DNA of 29,209 nucleotides from an uncultured Clostridium sp. (GTDB taxonomy: Bacteria > Bacillota > Clostridia > Oscillospirales > Ruminococcaceae). The notes under the pieces were generated by a model. That model saw only the letters and a program-made list of their open reading frames with translations. It was not told where the DNA came from and searched no databases. The position numbers and the translations under genes were made by a program. Of the stretch, positions 7,600-15,019 are shown one piece after another; the stretch's first letter is position 1; each line of letters opens with the position of its first letter. The stretch is from assembly GCA_902490335.1 (NCBI GenBank), contig CABUDL010000011.1:1-29209 (forward strand), written 5' to 3'.

Positions 7600-9033
7600 T
7601 CAAAAACGGAAATACAAAAACGGATTGTAGCTGTCCCCTACCAGAAGCGCTGTACACACCAGCAGCAGGGCTAGATTCATCATCGCGGTCCCGATGGACA
7701 AAAGCGCCTGCCTGCCCTGTCCTCTGCCGTCCTGTGCCACCCAGCTTTCCAGCCGGATTTTGCACCACTGGGTCAGCGGCAGACAGAACAGCAGCGCTGC
7801 CAGCAGCCAGAAAAGGTGATTTGCAAAGGTGATGGAAAGCTGCGGGTCAATCATCGGATTGCCCGACCCTCCGAACATCACCCGAAAATAGCCTGCCAAG
7901 CGGCTCAGGTCGGTGGTATAAAAGAGGGTCCAGCCAATCAAGGTAACAAACAGCAGATACAGATGGGAAAACACCGCCGGTATCCTTTGCAGCCAGCGCA
8001 GCAGTCCCAGTTTTTCCACCATCAGCAGGATTCCATAAAAGGCTCCCCACAGCACAAAGTTCCAGCTGGCGCCATGCCACAGTCCGGTCAGCAGCCACAC
8101 CACGCTGATATTCAGCAGCTGGTGCCTGCGGTTGCCGCCCAGCGGGATGTAAACATAGTCCCGAAAGAAGCTGCCCAGCGAAATGTGCCACCTGCGCCAA
8201 AAGTCGGTGACCGATTTGGCAAGGTAAGGGTAGTTGAAGTTGGTGTGATAATGAAATCCGAACATCCTGCCCAGCCCGATTGCCATATCCGAATAAGCAG
8301 AAAAATCATAGTAAAGCTGGATGGAATAAAGCAGCACCCCAAACCACGCACCCGCTACCGAAAGCTCCTGCAAGGGCGCATTCAGATATTGCTCCACCAG
8401 CTTGCCTGCCGTATTGGCAACCACCACCTTTTTGGTCAAGCCGATGCAAAAGCGGGTGATGCCTTCGCTCATATCCTTCGGGGTGGTGTGGCGCTCCTCG
8501 ATCTGTGCTGCCACGTCGCTGTACCGCACAATCGGTCCTGCCACCAGCTGATGGTAGCTCGACAGGTACATCAAATATTTATAGTAGCTTTTCTGCGCCG
8601 GCACCTGCCCGCGGTAGACATCCAGCACATAGCTGATGGTTTGAAAGGTATAAAAGGAGATGCCGATGGGCAGCGAAATCTGCGGCACCGGCAGAGAAAG
8701 ACCGGTCAGCAGATTGAAATTCTCCACAAAAAATCCGCTGTACTTAAAAACACCCAGCATGCCCAAATCAAACAGGAGCGAGGCTGCCAGCGCCAACTTC
8801 ATCCGGCGGCTCTGCCCGCTCAATCGAAAATATTCGATGCATCTTGCCCAGGTGTAATCCAGAAAAGCGGTGAGCATCAGCATGAACACCCACACCGGCT
8901 CTCCCCACGCATAAAAAAAGAGGGAAAAAGCCAACAGCACCCCATTGCGCCAGGTCTTGTTGGACGATATAAAATACAAAATCAGATTCAGCGGCAAAAA
9001 CAGATAAATAAAAAACAGATTTGAAAACACCAT
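7600..9033 (-). CDS. MBOAT family O-acyltransferase (AlgI/DltB/PatA type)
   Basis: A 477-residue multi-pass membrane protein that probably moves acyl (usually acetyl) groups across the membrane onto an envelope or secreted polymer. The MBOAT signature is LLTGLWHGASWNFVLWG with the presumed catalytic His320. Upstream are the typical FNYPYLAKSVTDFWRRWHISLG and FFRDYVYIPLGGNR segments. Length fits AlgI-like enzymes. It is the first gene of a minus-strand operon with the DHHW protein and the DctP-like lipoprotein. The start has GGGAGG upstream, and the promoter is at 9072-9100. It could acetylate peptidoglycan, teichoic acid or an exopolysaccharide; no glycan synthesis genes lie nearby to decide. 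Confidence 0.93.
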   Translation of the reverse strand: MVFSNLFFIYLFLPLNLILYFISSNKTWRNGVLLAFSLFFYAWGEPVWVFMLMLTAFLDYTWARCIEYFRLSGQSRRMKLALAASLLFDLGMLGVFKYSGFFVENFNLLTGLSLPVPQISLPIGISFYTFQTISYVLDVYRGQVPAQKSYYKYLMYLSSYHQLVAGPIVRYSDVAAQIEERHTTPKDMSEGITRFCIGLTKKVVVANTAGKLVEQYLNAPLQELSVAGAWFGVLLYSIQLYYDFSAYSDMAIGLGRMFGFHYHTNFNYPYLAKSVTDFWRRWHISLGSFFRDYVYIPLGGNRRHQLLNISVVWLLTGLWHGASWNFVLWGAFYGILLMVEKLGLLRWLQRIPAVFSHLYLLFVTLIGWTLFYTTDLSRLAGYFRVMFGGSGNPMIDPQLSITFANHLFWLLAALLFCLPLTQWCKIRLESWVAQDGRGQGRQALLSIGTAMMNLALLLVCTALLVGDSYNPFLYFRF

Positions 9034-9071
9034 CTCGCTTTTCCTCCCGGACCTTTCTCTTCGCTTTTTTA

Positions 9072-9100
9072 ATTATATAACACATCCCTGTGGATGAAAA
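9072..9100 (-). promoter_or_regulatory. Promoter of the MBOAT operon
   Basis: On the minus strand the -35 TTTTCA (9100-9095), a 17-nt spacer and a perfect -10 TATAAT (9077-9072) lie about 40 bases upstream of the MBOAT start codon. The -35 is weak. Confidence 0.6.
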
Positions 9101-9236
9101 GAGACTTTTTTCATTCGTCGCAATTTTTTCATTTTCCAAACCCGTCGGGTCGTTGGCAGATTGATACACAAATCCACTACCTGTCGTACACAAATTGCCG
9201 CCTTTGACAAACTGTCGATAAATTTCACCCCCGATA

Positions 9237-9265
9237 TTGAGTTTATCTTTTTTTTGGGGTAAAAT
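9237..9265 (+). promoter_or_regulatory. Promoter of the F420-ligase-like gene
   Basis: The -35 TTGAGT (9237-9242), a 17-nt T-rich spacer and the -10 TAAAAT (9260-9265) lie upstream of the gene at 9350. The 5' leader of about 75 nt contains a GGATGCG/CGCATCC hairpin (about 9304-9326) close to the ribosome binding site. The rest of the 316-base gap between the divergent genes shows nothing else clear. Confidence 0.7.
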
Positions 9266-9349
9266 AAGGATATGTTTACAGGCGACCGAGGTCTGTCTGG
9301 AAAAGGATGCGTTCAAACCGCGCATCCGTCTTTGAAAGGACTGTGAAAA

Positions 9350-10057
9350 ATGAGCGAAGAAAGCTATATCGTAAATGAAGGAAAGAATGAGGTCATCCAG
9401 GTGGATGGCGTTTCATACCAACGTCTTGCAATCCGCACCCATGTCATCACCGATAAGGATGATGTATGTCAGGTCATTGAAAAGTATGCCAAGCCATACG
9501 CCCAGCCGGACGACATCGTCTTTATGACCGAAAAAGCAGTTGCCTGCACCCAGCGCCGCGCTATCCCGATGAAGGACATCCACCCGCGCCCGCTGGCAAA
9601 ATTCCTGTGCAAATTTGTCCTCAAAACTCCATACGGAATCGGTCTGGGCATCCCGGAAACGATGGAGATGGCGCTGCAGGAATGCGGTACTCCAAGGATT
9701 CTGTTTGCTGCTGCTGTTTCTGCGGTGGGCAAGCTGTTCCACAAACGCGGCTGGTTCTACACCATTGCCGGATACAAGGCACGTTCCATCGACGGTCCCT
9801 GCGACTACACCCTGCCGCCGTACAACGAATATGTCGTTCTGGGTCCTGCACAGCCGGACGAAACTGCCCAGAAGATGTCCCAGTGTCTGGGCGGCATCAA
9901 AGTAGCCATCACCGACATCAACGACCTGGAGGGTCAGATTCTCGGCACCTCCGACCCATCTATGGACCGCGACCTGCTGGTCAAAATCCTCAAGGACAAC
10001 CCGCTGGGTCAGTCGCTGGAGCAAACTCCAATCGGTATCATCCGCAAGGTAAAATAG
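9350..10057 (+). CDS. Coenzyme F420-0:L-glutamate ligase-like (CofE/FbiB domain) protein
   Basis: A 235-residue cytoplasmic protein of the F420-0:gamma-glutamyl ligase superfamily (PF01996). Family-like features are the early LAIRTHVIT strand, DDIVFMTEKAVACTQRR (the ligase/nucleotide-binding block, about residues 56-72), a GIGLGIPETMEMAL segment and the late AITDINDLEGQILGTSD segment with acidic metal-binding residues. True CofE adds glutamate to coenzyme F420, but F420 is not expected in this type of Clostridia and no other F420 gene is visible. Its real acceptor is therefore unknown; glutamylation or amidation of another molecule is possible. AAAGGA precedes the ATG, and it is monocistronic with its own promoter and terminator. 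Confidence 0.82.
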   Translation: MSEESYIVNEGKNEVIQVDGVSYQRLAIRTHVITDKDDVCQVIEKYAKPYAQPDDIVFMTEKAVACTQRRAIPMKDIHPRPLAKFLCKFVLKTPYGIGLGIPETMEMALQECGTPRILFAAAVSAVGKLFHKRGWFYTIAGYKARSIDGPCDYTLPPYNEYVVLGPAQPDETAQKMSQCLGGIKVAITDINDLEGQILGTSDPSMDRDLLVKILKDNPLGQSLEQTPIGIIRKVK

Positions 10058-10065
10058 CAAAAGAA

Positions 10066-10094
10066 AAAGGACTCCCGAGGGGAGTCCTTTTTTT
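10066..10094. terminator. Bidirectional terminator between F420-ligase-like gene and pdp
   Basis: A perfect 11-bp stem (AAAGGACTCCC 10066-10076 with 10080-10090, loop GAG) is flanked by A residues on the left and TTTT on the right, between convergent stop codons at 10057 and 10093. Confidence 0.9.
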
Positions 10095-11397
10095 ATGATT
10101 CGGTAATGCGCTCTTGTATCAAAGCGGATGGCGGCGGCGCTGACTGCGAAAAATGCAGCGCATTTACATATCGCTCGGTTGCCTCCTGCACCCGCTCGGG
10201 ACGATGGGTGTACAGCAGGGCAATCGTCTGCCCTTTGCAGACCTTCGCACCGGTCTTTGCCGTAAAGCGGATACCCGCTCCGGCATCGACTGCATCCTCT
10301 TTTCTTTCTCTGCCCGCTCCCAGCAAGGCGACCACGTTGCCAATCTCATCGGTCTGCATGGAGGCGATATAGCCGTCCTGCGGCGCCTGTATCGGATAAA
10401 CCGGAGCCAGCTGGAATTTTTCCGGCTGCTCGAGATAGCTGACATCGCCGCCCTGCCGCTGCACCATCCGGTAGAAGCACCGATAGGCACTGCCGTTCTG
10501 CAAGGAGGCTGCTGCCCTGCACAGGCAGTCCTCCAGCTCTCCTTGACCTGCCAGCCAAAGCATATTGCCTGCCAGATGGGTACACAGCTCGGTCAAGTCG
10601 GCAGGACCTTCTCCTCGCAGCGTCCAGATTGCCTCCTGGACCTCGATGGCATTGCCTGCCGTATCTCCCAGCGGTGTGTCCATATCGGTAATCAGCGCTG
10701 CGGTCCTTCTGCCTGCCCGGTTGCCGATGCCGACCATCGTCCTTGCCAGAGCAGCCGACTGCTCCTTTGTTTTCATAAAGGCGCCGCTGCCGGTCTTGAC
10801 ATCCAGCAGGATTGCATCCGCTCCGGCAGCAATCTTCTTGCTCATGATGCTCGAAGCAATCAGCGGCAGGCTGTCCACCGTCGCTGTCACATCCCGCAGG
10901 GCATAGATTTTTTTGTCCGCTACCGCCATCTCCCCGCTCTGCCCGATGAGGGAGATGCCGACCTCGTTGACAATCTCGAAAAATTCCTCCCGCGGCAGCA
11001 CCGTGCGGTAGCCCGGGATGGATTCCAACTTATCCACCGTGCCGCCGGTGAAGCCCAGCCCTCTGCCGGACATCTTGGCAATCGGAATCCCGCAGGCAGC
11101 AGCCATCGGAGCTGCAATCAGGGTGGTCTTGTCACCCACGCCGCCGGTGGAGTGCTTGTCCACCTTCACACCGGCAATGCCGCTTAAATCTGCCATCTGT
11201 CCCGAGTGTGCCATCGCCAGCGTCATCTCGGTGGTTTCCTGCAAATCCATCCCCTGAAAGCAAACAGCCATCAAAAAAGCTGCCATCTGATAATCAGGGA
11301 TCTGCCCTGCGGTATAAGACTGGATCATCCAGCAGATTTCAGCCTTATCCAAGGCGTGTCCCCGCTTTTTCTTCTCGATCAAATCGTACATCCGCAT
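10093..11397 (-). CDS. pdp: Pyrimidine-nucleoside (thymidine) phosphorylase
   Basis: A 434-residue cytoplasmic enzyme that splits (deoxy)uridine and thymidine with phosphate to give base and (deoxy)ribose-1-phosphate. The phosphate-binding segment KHSTGGVGDKTTL lies near residues 81-93, followed by the family signature SGRGLGFTGGTVDKLE and the LLDVKTGSGAFM block; the C-terminal barrel-like domain is complete. Length matches Bacillus-type Pdp, which accepts both uridine and thymidine. The gene starts 22 bases after xpt on the same strand and is probably cotranscribed from the xpt promoter, giving a nucleoside/purine salvage pair. Whether it is Pdp or strict DeoA cannot be decided by eye. Confidence 0.94.
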   Translation of the reverse strand: MRMYDLIEKKKRGHALDKAEICWMIQSYTAGQIPDYQMAAFLMAVCFQGMDLQETTEMTLAMAHSGQMADLSGIAGVKVDKHSTGGVGDKTTLIAAPMAAACGIPIAKMSGRGLGFTGGTVDKLESIPGYRTVLPREEFFEIVNEVGISLIGQSGEMAVADKKIYALRDVTATVDSLPLIASSIMSKKIAAGADAILLDVKTGSGAFMKTKEQSAALARTMVGIGNRAGRRTAALITDMDTPLGDTAGNAIEVQEAIWTLRGEGPADLTELCTHLAGNMLWLAGQGELEDCLCRAAASLQNGSAYRCFYRMVQRQGGDVSYLEQPEKFQLAPVYPIQAPQDGYIASMQTDEIGNVVALLGAGRERKEDAVDAGAGIRFTAKTGAKVCKGQTIALLYTHRPERVQEATERYVNALHFSQSAPPPSALIQERITES

Positions 11398-11419
11398 TCC
11401 AAAGTCCCCTTTCTGTTAT

Positions 11420-11995
11420 TTAGTCACGAAAAATCGGTCTGCCATCTTCAAAGCGGTCGATGATTGCCAACGATTCCAGACGGATTCCCTTCTCCCGCAG
11501 CATCTGTCCGCCCTCCTGGAAGCCTTTTTCGATGACAATGCCGCAGCCGACTGCTGTTGCACCCGACTGCTCCACAATGTCCAACAGACCCAGCAGCGCC
11601 TGTCCCTTTGCCAGAAAGTCATCAATAATCAGCACGCGGTCACCCGGATTGAGATACTTTTTAGAAACCTGCACATCAAAGGTGGTTCCTCTGGTGAAGG
11701 AGGTGACCTGAGAGGTGTACAGTTCTCCATCCAGATTCTTCGACTTACTTTTTTTAGCAAAAACAACCGGAGCATAGTCAAAGTGTGGTGCGGCTGCCAC
11801 AGCAATACCAATGCCCGACGCTTCGATAGTCAAAATCTTGTTGATTTCTTCCCCTGCAAAACGGCGGCGAAACTCCCGACCGATTTCATCCAGCAGGCGG
11901 ATGTCCATCTGGTGGTTCAAAAAGCTGTCCACCTTCAGCACATTTCCTTCCTTAACCTTACCGTCCTTCAAAATTCGTTGCTTTAATATTTCCAT
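11420..11995 (-). CDS. xpt: Xanthine phosphoribosyltransferase
   Basis: A 191-residue cytoplasmic enzyme making XMP from xanthine and PRPP. The start MEILKQRIL, the SFLNHQMD segment, EASGIGIAVAAA and the PRPP-binding motif VLIIDDFLAKGQALLGL match the Xpt branch of type I phosphoribosyltransferases, as does the length. It leads the xpt-pdp operon. The leader is only about 45 nt, with a small GGTGCGGTTTGCGCC hairpin and no purine aptamer, although xpt is the classic guanine-riboswitch gene in Bacillus. It fits the purine theme of the window together with the NCS2 permease and the molybdenum hydroxylase. Confidence 0.95.
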   Translation of the reverse strand: MEILKQRILKDGKVKEGNVLKVDSFLNHQMDIRLLDEIGREFRRRFAGEEINKILTIEASGIGIAVAAAPHFDYAPVVFAKKSKSKNLDGELYTSQVTSFTRGTTFDVQVSKKYLNPGDRVLIIDDFLAKGQALLGLLDIVEQSGATAVGCGIVIEKGFQEGGQMLREKGIRLESLAIIDRFEDGRPIFRD

Positions 11996-12048
11996 CCGAT
12001 TTTCCCCCTGTTCGGCGCAAACCGCACCGTTTTAAATTCCTTTTTACC

Positions 12049-12077
12049 ATTGTATCAATCTATCTATTTTCCGTCAA
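12049..12077 (-). promoter_or_regulatory. xpt-pdp promoter (sigma-A type)
   Basis: On the minus strand the -35 TTGACG (12077-12072), a 17-nt spacer and the -10 TACAAT (12054-12049) are close to consensus. The predicted transcript leader is too short to hold a purine riboswitch. Confidence 0.85.
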
Positions 12078-12089
12078 CGAAAATTTGAA

Positions 12090-12121
12090 CAAAAAAGCCT
12101 GCTTTTTTCCAAAGCAGGCTT
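12090..12121 (-). terminator. Intrinsic terminator of the YitT gene
   Basis: On the minus strand AAGCCTGCTTT (12121-12111) pairs perfectly with 12105-12095 and is followed by a T-run (12096-12091). It lies about 20 bases past the YitT stop codon and isolates it from the xpt promoter. Confidence 0.88.
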
Positions 12122-12143
12122 TTGTTTTACTCCTATTTCCTTT

Positions 12144-13004
12144 TTAGTTGCCGCCGCGGAATCCTTTTCCAATCACCTCGCTGGTGTTGGTAATCATCAC
12201 AAAGGCGTGCGGGTCCGCCTGCTTAATGGCTTCCTGCAAGCGGATTCCCTGCTTTTTGTTCTGCGCCGTCAGGATAACGGTCTTGTCGGTATGCTCAAAC
12301 AGACCCTCCGCGTGGTAGATGGTCGCTCCGCGGTGAAGGGTGATGGTGATAAAGTTGTAAATCTCCTCCGGCTTGTCGGTAATGATGGTAAAGGACTTGT
12401 AGGTGTTCATGTCCTCCAGGAAAAAGTCAACAGCAAAGGAGCGGATGACCAGACCCACCATCGAGAACAGACCGGTGGTCGGACCGAAGGCTACAAAGGT
12501 CATCACCGTGATAAAAAAATCCACCAGCAGCAGTGCCTTTCCGATGTGGCACTTGAAATATTTTTTGACGACCATCGCGATGATGTCGGTACCACCGGTG
12601 GAAGAACCGATGTTAAACAGCAATGCCGAACCCCACGCCGGCAGAAAAACGCCCAGCAGCAGCTCCATGAACGGCTGATTTGTCAGCGGTTGGGTCAGCG
12701 GGAAGGCAAATTCAAAGATTTTGAGCATCGCCGAAAAAGCGATGGTGACATAAAAAGTTTTAAATCCGAATTCCTTGCCCAACAGCAGCAGACCTACCAC
12801 CATCAGGGCGATATTGATGACCGATACAATGGTGCCGTTGCTCAGTTGCGGGTAGTAGTGGGCAAGCACAACCGAGATACCGGTGACGCCGCCGGTAGAA
12901 AAATTGTTGGGAAATTTAAAAAAGTAGCTTCCAATCGCTGTAAGCAGAGTACCAAAGTTTAAAATAAAAAAGTCACTGAGCCATGTTTTTGTTTTTTGTT
13001 CCAT
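12144..13004 (-). CDS. YitT family membrane protein under a cobalamin riboswitch
   Basis: A 286-residue protein with the typical YitT layout: about five hydrophobic segments in residues 12-185 (PF02588), with FSTGGVTGISVV near the first and GSSTGGTDIIAMV in the middle, then a cytoplasmic C-terminal DUF2179 domain (about residues 200-280; GATIYHAEGLF, VMITNTSEVIGKGF). The family is widespread in Firmicutes and has no agreed substrate. The striking feature is regulation: the only upstream sequence is a cobalamin riboswitch with a terminator, so B12 should switch the gene off. That suggests a role in uptake or handling of corrinoids or a related nutrient. This is inference, not a known function. 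RBS AGAGGAAG. Confidence 0.92.
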   Translation of the reverse strand: MEQKTKTWLSDFFILNFGTLLTAIGSYFFKFPNNFSTGGVTGISVVLAHYYPQLSNGTIVSVINIALMVVGLLLLGKEFGFKTFYVTIAFSAMLKIFEFAFPLTQPLTNQPFMELLLGVFLPAWGSALLFNIGSSTGGTDIIAMVVKKYFKCHIGKALLLVDFFITVMTFVAFGPTTGLFSMVGLVIRSFAVDFFLEDMNTYKSFTIITDKPEEIYNFITITLHRGATIYHAEGLFEHTDKTVILTAQNKKQGIRLQEAIKQADPHAFVMITNTSEVIGKGFRGGN

Positions 13005-13066
13005 AACGCTTCCTCTTTTCTTTCTGAAAGATAATGGTCGCTTCTCCGTTTTGAATAGGTATTTCT

Positions 13067-13106
13067 ATAAAAAAAGACACCGTTCGGAATTTTCCAAACG
13101 ATGTCT
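13067..13106 (-). terminator. Riboswitch-associated terminator upstream of YitT gene
   Basis: On the minus strand AGACATCGTTTGGAA (13106-13092) pairs with 13089-13075 (two G-U pairs, loop AA) and is followed by a seven-T run. Placed between the cobalamin aptamer and the start codon, it is the likely expression platform. Confidence 0.85.
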
Positions 13107-13130
13107 TGTGTTGACAAAACAGCAAAGCAA

Positions 13131-13210
13131 AGCATCCTTCAAAGTGCCTTTGAAAAATGCTGCTTTCCACAGTTTCTTCATCTGTTTTCCAGAGTTCCGT
13201 AGAAAACAGA
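13131..13210 (-). other. Two tandem hairpins between cobalamin aptamer and terminator
   Basis: TCTGTTTTC (13181-13189) pairs with GAAAACAGA (13202-13210), and a second 14-bp stem joins 13131-13144 to 13148-13161 across a 3-nt loop. They lie between the aptamer and the terminator on the minus strand. They may be part of an extended expression platform or spacer structure. Confidence 0.6.
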
Positions 13211-13232
13211 CAACACCCGTTTGGAAACGAGT

Positions 13233-13411
13233 AAAATACAGGCAAGTATTCCGACTGATAGCTGCTGAAAATCAGCGGGTATGTGCGCCTTCCCGAAATC
13301 TTCCAGTGGCTGAGAAACCCTTTCTCTGCACATCCCTTTGAGCTAAACACGGCAACGGTCTTGTCCGGGATTTTCACCCGGTTCCTTTTGTGCATCTGCA
13401 CCTGTATTTCG
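13233..13411 (-). promoter_or_regulatory. Cobalamin (adenosylcobalamin-type) riboswitch aptamer
   Basis: On the minus strand the order of conserved elements matches the B12 riboswitch. P1 5' strand GAAATACAGG (13411-13402) pairs with CCTGTATTTT near 13243-13233. Between them come AAAAGGAACCGGGTGAAAATC, CAAGACCGTTGCCGT, the AGCCACTGG segment, GGGAAGGCGC and finally the B12 box AGTCGGAATACTTGCCTG (13256-13239). The aptamer is about 180 nt. Downstream come two hairpins, an intrinsic terminator and then the YitT gene, so ligand binding should cause early termination. Confidence 0.95.
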
Positions 13412-13431
13412 ACCATTCAGTTTTCGGCTTT

Positions 13432-13460
13432 ATTATAATATATGGCAAAGCATCCGTCAA
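13432..13460 (-). promoter_or_regulatory. Promoter of the cobalamin riboswitch-YitT transcript
   Basis: On the minus strand the -35 TTGACG (13460-13455), a 17-nt spacer and a perfect -10 TATAAT (13437-13432) place the start about 10-15 bases before the aptamer. The leader is therefore a dedicated transcript for the YitT gene and does not read through from the symporter gene. Confidence 0.88.
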
Positions 13461-13486
13461 GTGTTTTAAAAGCTGCTTTTACATAA

Positions 13487-13520
13487 AGGAAAAAAGCGCC
13501 CTTTCGGACGCTTTTTTCCT
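13487..13520. terminator. Terminator downstream of the alanine symporter gene
   Basis: AGGAAAAAAGCG (13487-13498) pairs with CGCTTTTTTCCT (13509-13520), with the A/T tracts inside the stem providing the U-run in either direction. It lies 35 bases past the symporter stop codon and just upstream of the riboswitch promoter. Confidence 0.82.
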
Positions 13521-13554
13521 AGATAGACATGTATCGTGATGTATACGTAATCTC

Positions 13555-14952
13555 TTATTTAACTTTTGCAGGAGTCTGTTTCTTCCAGTCTTCATACAGC
13601 TCTTTTGCTGTGCCGGACAGTGCCCACAGACCCAGTACGTTCGGGATTACCATCAAGCTGTTGAACAGGTCGGAGAGGTTCCAAACCAGGTTTACCTTCA
13701 GGGTAGAACCAACAACGATGAATACAACTACCAGAGCTGCATAAATCTTGGTTGCCAGGTTTGCATGTTTGCTGAACAGGTATCTTACGTTCTTCTCACC
13801 AAAGAAGTACCAGCCGATGATGGTGGAGAATGCGAAGAAGAACATACAGATTGCGATGAAGATTGCACCGAATTTACCAAAGCCTGCGGTGAATGCAGCC
13901 TGAGTCAGAGCAGCGCCGGTCAGGTCCTGGTTGTAGGTGTTCAGCTGACCAGTAATCATTACTGCGAAAGCAGTCAGGTTCAGGATGATGAGGGTGTCGA
14001 TAAATACGCCCATCATAGCTACCAGACCCTGGTCACAAGGATGTTTTACTTTTGCTACTGCGTGTGCATGTGGAGTGGAACCCATACCAGCTTCGTTGGA
14101 GAACAGACCACGGGCAACACCGTATTTGATAGCCTGAGATACTGCTACGCCGGCAAAACCACCGATAGCAGCTTCTGGATTAAATGCACCGACAAAGATC
14201 ATTTTGAATACGTTTGGCAGATTGCCGATGTTCATGATGATCAGAACAAGGGCGCCGATGATGTAGAAACCAGCCATGATTGGAACCAGCTTCTCAGTTA
14301 CAGATGCGATACGTCCAATGCCGCCCAAGAAGATGAATGCTGCCAGGATAGCAACTGCGATACCAACGAACAGAGGGTTGATACCGAATGCGCCCTTGAA
14401 AGCGTCACCGATCGAGTTGGACTGTACCATGTTGCCGAAGAAGCCCAGAGCCAGGATAATCAGGATTGCAAATGCACCTGCAAGGACTTTACCCAGAGTG
14501 CCTTTGTAAGCTGCGCGGATGTAGTATACAGGTCCGCCGGTTACCTCGCCGGTTTCATCGGTTGTCTTATATTTCTGAGCCAGGGATGCCTCTACGAAGA
14601 TGGTTGCCATGCCGAAGATTGCGGATATCCACATCCAGAAGATAGCACCAGGACCACCCATTACCATTGCGGTTGCAGCACCGGCAAGGTTACCTGTACC
14701 TACCTGAGCAGCAATCGCGGTTGCCAAAGACTGGAAAGAGGTCATACCGTCTTTGCCTGCTTTTTCACCGTTGAGTTTGATGTTGCCGAAAACGGATTTA
14801 AAAGCACGACCGAACTGAGTAAACTGTACACCGCCCAGACGGATGGTGAACCACAAACCAGTACCTACCAGAAGTACTACCAACAGTTTACCGGACATAA
14901 AGTCCTGGAGCGTTAATACCACTTCATTCAATTGATCCAAAAAAGCTTCCAT
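13555..14952 (-). CDS. Alanine (amino acid):cation symporter, AgcS family
   Basis: A 465-residue inner-membrane secondary transporter of the AgcS/DagA/AlsT family, importing alanine or glycine (some members glutamine) with Na+ or H+. It has about 10-11 hydrophobic segments. Typical family blocks are the N-terminal GGVQFTQFGRAFK, the signature SLATAIAAQVGTGNLAGAA near residues 75-93, GPGAIFWMWISAIFGMAT, the ARGLFSNEAGMGSTPHAHA segment and GWYFFGEKNVRYL near the C-terminus. Length is normal. GAGGAGG precedes the ATG and it has its own promoter and terminator. Codon choice is cleaner than its neighbours, as expected for a well-expressed gene. Substrate choice within the family is not readable. 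Confidence 0.95.
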   Translation of the reverse strand: MEAFLDQLNEVVLTLQDFMSGKLLVVLLVGTGLWFTIRLGGVQFTQFGRAFKSVFGNIKLNGEKAGKDGMTSFQSLATAIAAQVGTGNLAGAATAMVMGGPGAIFWMWISAIFGMATIFVEASLAQKYKTTDETGEVTGGPVYYIRAAYKGTLGKVLAGAFAILIILALGFFGNMVQSNSIGDAFKGAFGINPLFVGIAVAILAAFIFLGGIGRIASVTEKLVPIMAGFYIIGALVLIIMNIGNLPNVFKMIFVGAFNPEAAIGGFAGVAVSQAIKYGVARGLFSNEAGMGSTPHAHAVAKVKHPCDQGLVAMMGVFIDTLIILNLTAFAVMITGQLNTYNQDLTGAALTQAAFTAGFGKFGAIFIAICMFFFAFSTIIGWYFFGEKNVRYLFSKHANLATKIYAALVVVFIVVGSTLKVNLVWNLSDLFNSLMVIPNVLGLWALSGTAKELYEDWKKQTPAKVK

Positions 14953-14990
14953 ACATTTTCCTCCTCAACAATTTGTTTGTCGGTGATTTC

Positions 14991-15019
14991 ATTATATCGT
15001 AATTTGACGGATTTGTCCA
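14991..15019 (-). promoter_or_regulatory. Promoter of the alanine symporter gene
   Basis: On the minus strand the -35 TGGACA (15019-15014), a 17-nt spacer and a perfect -10 TATAAT (14996-14991) lie 40 bases upstream of the ATG. Confidence 0.82.

Noticed and set aside
9214..9219. TTGACA in the gap before the F420-ligase-like gene
   Set aside because: No -10 at suitable spacing; TTGAGT/TAAAAT downstream is a coherent promoter.
12973..13416. 147-codon minus-strand frame upstream of the YitT gene
   Set aside because: It lies across the cobalamin aptamer, hairpins and terminator, and its product resembles nothing.
13765..14916. 383-codon plus-strand frame opposite the alanine symporter
   Set aside because: Antisense shadow with a Cys-rich, non-protein-like translation.
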